From: Lachnospiraceae bacterium UBA2734
GTDB lineage: Bacteria; Bacillota; Clostridia; Lachnospirales; Lachnospiraceae
Reading direction: 5' to 3'
NCBI GenBank assembly: GCA_002353635.1
Contig: DEKA01000048.1
Location: forward strand, 37,570 to 45,561
Length of the DNA stretch: 7,992 bases
Part shown: one piece after another, positions 4,983 to 7,992 of the stretch
Numbering within the stretch: the stretch's first letter is position 1
Layout: the number at the start of each line of letters is the position of its first letter
Translations under genes and position numbers: made by a program
Notes under the pieces: model-generated
What the model was told of the DNA's origin: nothing
The model's input: only the letters and a program-made list of their open reading frames with translations
Database searches by the model: none

Positions 4983-5789
4983 TCAGACCGCGGCTTCTCC
5001 GCATGCCGCGCCGCAGTACTCGCAGTCCTTCAGTTTCCCCTCCGGAAGGAAGCACATCCTGCGCTGTCTTACGACCAGCTTCCTCACAAAGTCTGTCGCC
5101 GGATTCTGAAGCAATTCCTTTGGCGTCCCGTACTGCTGGATTTCTCCGTGATCCATCACCAGTACCTTTGTGCCGAGTTTCAATGCCTCTTCGATGTCAT
5201 GCGTGACAAACAGAATTGTGATTCCGGTCTTCTTATGAATCTCTTTCAGTTCATTCTGAAGCTGTTCCCTTGTGATTGCGTCCACCGCACCAAAGGGCTC
5301 ATCCATAAGCAGGATATCCGGAGAGGCCGCAAGCGCTCTGGCAATCCCGACCCTCTGCTGCTGTCCGCCGGAAAGCTCCGAGGGGTAGCGTTCCTTCATA
5401 GACGGATCCAGTCCGATGATCTGCATCCATTTGTCCACTGCCTTTTCTGTCCTTTCCTTATCCTTCTTATTCAAGAGGCTTGGAACATAGGAGATATTCT
5501 GCTCCACGGTCATATTCGGGAAAAGCACACTACCCTGAATCGCATATCCGATTCCGCGGCGCAGCGCAATCAGATCCTTGTTCCGGATATTTTCCCCATC
5601 GATCAGAATGTCGCCGCCAGTCGGCTGAATCAGGCCATTGATCATTTTCAGCGCCGTTGTTTTGCCGCATCCGGAGGAACCGATGATGGTGACAAATTCG
5701 CCTTTGCCGATTTCAAGATTTAAATCCGGGATAACAACTGTATCTCCGTACGATTTCCGGATATGCCGGAACTCAATTGCTGTATCCAT
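4983..5789 (-). CDS. Quaternary-amine/ergothioneine-class ABC transporter ATPase with Cys-rich tail
   Basis: The 268-residue protein is a complete ABC ATPase that powers import through the adjacent permease. It has Walker A GSSGCGKTT (37-45), a Q-loop at YAIQGSVLFP (82-91), signature LSGGQQQR (139-146), Walker B ILLMDEPFGAVD (159-170) and the switch His in VTHDIEEAL (195-203). Sequence and partners place it with the OpuCA/ProV/EgtV type. It lacks the paired CBS domains of OpuCA proteins of about 380 residues. In their place is a short tail, RRMCFLPEGKLKDCEYCGAAC, with C246, C256, C259 and C263. A diverged copy of the tail survives in the remnant at 771-855. The start is two bases after the permease stop and the ribosome binding site is weak, so translational coupling is likely. 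The substrate is not determined by the ATPase. Confidence 0.92.
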   Translation of the reverse strand: MDTAIEFRHIRKSYGDTVVIPDLNLEIGKGEFVTIIGSSGCGKTTALKMINGLIQPTGGDILIDGENIRNKDLIALRRGIGYAIQGSVLFPNMTVEQNISYVPSLLNKKDKERTEKAVDKWMQIIGLDPSMKERYPSELSGGQQQRVGIARALAASPDILLMDEPFGAVDAITREQLQNELKEIHKKTGITILFVTHDIEEALKLGTKVLVMDHGEIQQYGTPKELLQNPATDFVRKLVVRQRRMCFLPEGKLKDCEYCGAACGEAAV

Positions 5790-5791
5790 TT

Positions 5792-7330
5792 CTATTTCAC
5801 CAGCCCTTTCTCCATCAGAAATGCCTTCGCCACGTCCGCAGGCTCCTTCTTTTCCGTTTCTACCTCATAATTCATTTCCTGCATATCAGCTTCCGTCAGG
5901 ATTTTGTCAAATTTCTGAAGTGCTGTCTGAAGCTCCGGATACTTGTCAAGGATCTCCTGGCGAACGACGATCCCGCACTGATAGGACGGATACATCTGCT
6001 TGTCGTCTTCAAGCACAGTGACATCCGCCTGAGAGAGCTGTCCGTCTGTCGTATTCACCGGCATGATATCAATCTTTCCGCTGTTCATTGCCTGATATTT
6101 CAGCCCCATGTCCATGTCGCTGGTCGATTTAAAACTGAGTCCGTAGGTGCTGCAGAGCTTGTCATAACCATCCTGCCGTTCAAAGAAATCGTACTCCGCG
6201 CCAAAGTCCAGTTTTCCGTTAACTTTCTGCAGGTCAGAATATGTTTTCAGTCCATACTTGTCCGCGATCTCTTTCCGGACAGCTATACCGTAAGTATCAT
6301 TGAAGCCCAGCATCACATCCCAGGTAAGACCCAGCCTGTCCTGATATTCCTTCTGCAGTTCCCCGAACTGATCCTCCGAATACAGGCTGTCCCGTTTCAA
6401 AACCATGTTCCAGCCGGTCCCGGTGTACTCCGGATAGAGATCAAATTCCCCGCTCTCCATGGCAGGCTCGATGTTCGATGTACCACCGCCGACACCCTGT
6501 GTCAGGTCTACGGTCAGACCCGTATCCTGTTCAATTACCGTTTTCAACATCTCTCCGAGGATGTACTGCTCGGTCATCGGCTTCGTAGCCAGATGAATCA
6601 CCTTATTGCTCCTGCGTGGAAATGCCATGCCGACAATCAGGCAGATAATCAGAACCAGAACTGTCACAGCCATGATCCGGTTCTGTTTTTTGACCTTTTT
6701 TCCATGCAGTTTCATCCGCTTTTCCACAAAACCAAGCAGAAAATCCACAACAAGGGCCAGAATGGCAATCAGAAGGCTGCCCGCGATCGTCATTGCCGCA
6801 TTATTGGTGGTAATGCCGCGGTAGATCGCGACGCCAAGACCGCCAGCACCGATAAAGGAGGCAATACCGGCAAGGGCGATTGTCATGGTGACCATGTTCC
6901 GGATACCGGAAAGGATCACCGGCATCGCCAGTGGAAGCTGCACACGAAACAGAATCTGTTTCTTTGTGCTGCCCATGCCCTTCGCTGCTTCCAGAATTGC
7001 AGGATCCACGTTGGTCATGCCTGTATAAGTATTCCGCACCATCGGGAGCAATGCATAGATGGTCAGTGCGATTACTGCCGTCGCATTGCCGATTCCGGAA
7101 AAAGGGATCAGAAAGCCCAGCATCGAAATCGAGGGGATGGTATATAAAAAGTTAATGACGCCAAGTGTCGGCTTCGCGCTCTTCTGATACTCACTGATCA
7201 GGATGCCAACAAGTCCGCCGAACACAATGGCAATCAGAATTGCTGCGATCGAAATCTCGATATGTTCAAGGAGCAGTTTTCCGAAAAAGTCCCATTTGGT
7301 GGTCAGTAAGATCCATACATCCTTCAGCAT
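5792..7330 (-). CDS. ABC transporter permease fused to substrate-binding domain (betaine/choline/ergothioneine class)
   Basis: The 512-residue fusion has an OpuC-type permease at about 1-205, with the ATPase-contacting EAA loop EAAKGMGSTKKQILFRVQLP at 114-133. A further membrane helix (about 219-237) carries the chain outward to a periplasmic-type binding domain (about 243-512). That domain opens IHLATKPMTEQYILGEM and has the OpuAC-fold landmarks DLYPEYTGTGW (298-307), GFNDTYGIAVRKE (342-354), EYDFFERQDGYD (379-390) and NTTDGQL (426-432). Such permease-receptor fusions import glycine betaine, choline, carnitine or similar solutes, and in streptococci ergothioneine (EgtU). The sequence resembles the EgtU class at least as much as OpuBC, but I cannot fix the substrate. 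AGGAGAGGAG precedes ATG 7330, inside the end of the ferredoxin frame, whose stop is one base before the ATG. Confidence 0.9.
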   Translation of the reverse strand: MLKDVWILLTTKWDFFGKLLLEHIEISIAAILIAIVFGGLVGILISEYQKSAKPTLGVINFLYTIPSISMLGFLIPFSGIGNATAVIALTIYALLPMVRNTYTGMTNVDPAILEAAKGMGSTKKQILFRVQLPLAMPVILSGIRNMVTMTIALAGIASFIGAGGLGVAIYRGITTNNAAMTIAGSLLIAILALVVDFLLGFVEKRMKLHGKKVKKQNRIMAVTVLVLIICLIVGMAFPRRSNKVIHLATKPMTEQYILGEMLKTVIEQDTGLTVDLTQGVGGGTSNIEPAMESGEFDLYPEYTGTGWNMVLKRDSLYSEDQFGELQKEYQDRLGLTWDVMLGFNDTYGIAVRKEIADKYGLKTYSDLQKVNGKLDFGAEYDFFERQDGYDKLCSTYGLSFKSTSDMDMGLKYQAMNSGKIDIMPVNTTDGQLSQADVTVLEDDKQMYPSYQCGIVVRQEILDKYPELQTALQKFDKILTEADMQEMNYEVETEKKEPADVAKAFLMEKGLVK

Positions 7331-7331
7331 C

Positions 7332-7586
7332 TTATGCTCCTCTCCTTACAATTGCCTGAACCGGGCAGTTCTCGAAACAGAGTCCGCAATGGAGGCAGTT
7401 CTCCTGATGGATCAGGAATGGTGTTCCCTTCGCAATGCATTGCTGCGGACAGCCGCGCATACACTTTCCACAGCCGATGCAGACATCGGTAATCAGAAAA
7501 CCTTTTTCACGCGGCGCATGACAAATTTGTGCCTTTTTTCCCGTATTCTGCGGTGCTTCTCTCGAAGCCTCCGCACTGCCAAACAC
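7332..7586 (-). CDS. Ferredoxin domain (two 4Fe-4S clusters), C-terminal part of the frameshifted flavoprotein gene
   Basis: This open 84-codon frame contains two classic cluster motifs, CIGCGKCMRGCP (C36, C39, C42, C46) and CLHCGLCFENCP (C64, C67, C70, C74), as in bacterial 2[4Fe-4S] ferredoxins that pass electrons to a partner. The frame stays open upstream of the GTG at 7586 and reads as the proper continuation of the flavoprotein, so the GTG is probably internal. GGGAAAG lies a few bases before it, so independent initiation could still yield a free ferredoxin if the upstream frameshift is real. It ends one base before the permease-fusion ATG. All eight cluster cysteines are intact. Confidence 0.75.
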   Translation of the reverse strand: MFGSAEASREAPQNTGKKAQICHAPREKGFLITDVCIGCGKCMRGCPQQCIAKGTPFLIHQENCLHCGLCFENCPVQAIVRRGA

Positions 7587-7992
7587 GAAGCTTTCCCTAT
7601 AAATCGGGCTTTTTCCGAGATCAAAGAATTCCAGTGTGCCTGCTGCTGAATGCAGAACGGTTCCAGAATATAGCGGCTTTCTCCCGGATACACGTCATTC
7701 ATCATCGGATTTTCCTGAAAGATCCGGTCAATCCAGTGTTTCTGATCTGCAAGTTTTTCCGCCTTTCCCGACAGCCGGACCATTTGAAAATCCTTGTTGA
7801 GGCCGGTAACGGCAACGTCCGGGTGTGTCATGAGCTGACGATAAAAATCTTTTCCGCGTCCGGTGCAGAAATACAGCTTGTTCTGCTCTACAATCATCAC
7901 GTCGATAATCCGGTTCTCCGGCTTTCCCTCGTCATCCACCGTGGCAAAGGCCACATCCTTGATCTCCCTAAGGATATCCAGACAGTTCTGTG
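7332..7992 (-). pseudogene. Flavin-binding split-barrel (PPOX-like) protein fused to a 2x4Fe-4S ferredoxin; frameshifted and cut by the window edge
   Basis: The gene enters at the right edge. Its first visible codons are QNCLDILREIKDVAFATVDD, in frame with the residues after 7954, so an apparent GTG start at 7954 is not real. The pattern VAFATVDDEGKPENRIIDV, then LYFCTGRGKDFYRQL and VRLSGKA, is that of PPOX/FMN split-barrel flavoproteins. After EPFCI the frame goes astray; a shift by one base at CAGCAGCA (7641-7648) restores AGTLEFFDLGKSPIYRESFV and leads into the ferredoxin part. One base is missing, or two are extra, compared with an open gene. Known relatives are single proteins with both domains, probably redox enzymes. 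The cause could be mutation, a base-calling error or, less likely, slippage. It is first in the operon with the transporter; the analogous start in the remnant at 890 suggests about three more codons lie outside. Confidence 0.8.

Noticed and set aside
5777..7147. Long plus-strand open frame of about 456 codons opposite the permease-receptor gene
   Set aside because: It lies antisense to a clearly recognisable transporter gene, its translation is rich in His, Arg and Cys without any domain pattern, and it has no supporting start signals.

Overview
The window looks like a piece of a Gram-positive anaerobe of the class Clostridia, probably Lachnospiraceae-like. The reasons are base composition near one half GC, Shine-Dalgarno sequences of the AGGAG type, an LPXTG-like sorted surface protein, an Rrf2 regulator, and a flavoprotein-ferredoxin gene placed with a betaine/ergothioneine-class ABC transporter. 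No ribosomal or other taxonomic marker is present, so this is inference. Almost everything is on the minus strand; only two small membrane-protein genes near 1.1-1.8 kb are on the plus strand.

Right to left in the direction of minus-strand transcription, 7992-4983 is a compact operon. It starts with a flavin (PPOX-type split-barrel) protein fused to a two-cluster ferredoxin domain. That gene runs off the window edge and carries a -1 frameshift near 7641-7655. Next come a permease/substrate-binding fusion (7330-5792) and its ATPase (5789-4983), spaced by 1-2 bases. The ATPase has no CBS domains but ends in a Cys-rich tail. A decayed frame (4971-4711) and a strong terminator (4699-4655) follow. 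Together the genes suggest import of a quaternary-amine-type or ergothioneine-type solute linked to a redox enzyme.

The stretch 4654-4244 holds a second terminator, a sigma-A-like promoter and a hairpin-rich leader. These serve a 773-residue cell-wall-anchored adhesin (4243-1922) with signal peptide, acidic stalk, thioester-type domain, Cna-B domain, 13-residue repeats and a VPSTG sorting signal. A long hairpin (1907-1865) ends it. The thioester motif has Arg where Gln is expected.

The plus-strand segment 1053-1779 holds an unrecognised membrane-anchored small protein and a DUF3955-like small membrane protein, both with poor starts.

The left end (967-8) is the most unusual part. A promoter and ribosome binding site lead into a 120-bp chimera: the first codons of the flavoprotein gene joined directly to the last codons of the transporter ATPase gene. 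The join lies at an 8-bp direct repeat that the intact operon carries at exactly the two corresponding places. It is therefore best read as the scar of a second copy of the same operon, collapsed by a deletion of about 2.9 kb. The scar is followed by the 3' end of a macro-domain gene, then by a duplicated start of an Rrf2 gene, then by an intact Rrf2 regulator. The old operon promoter may now drive this regulator.
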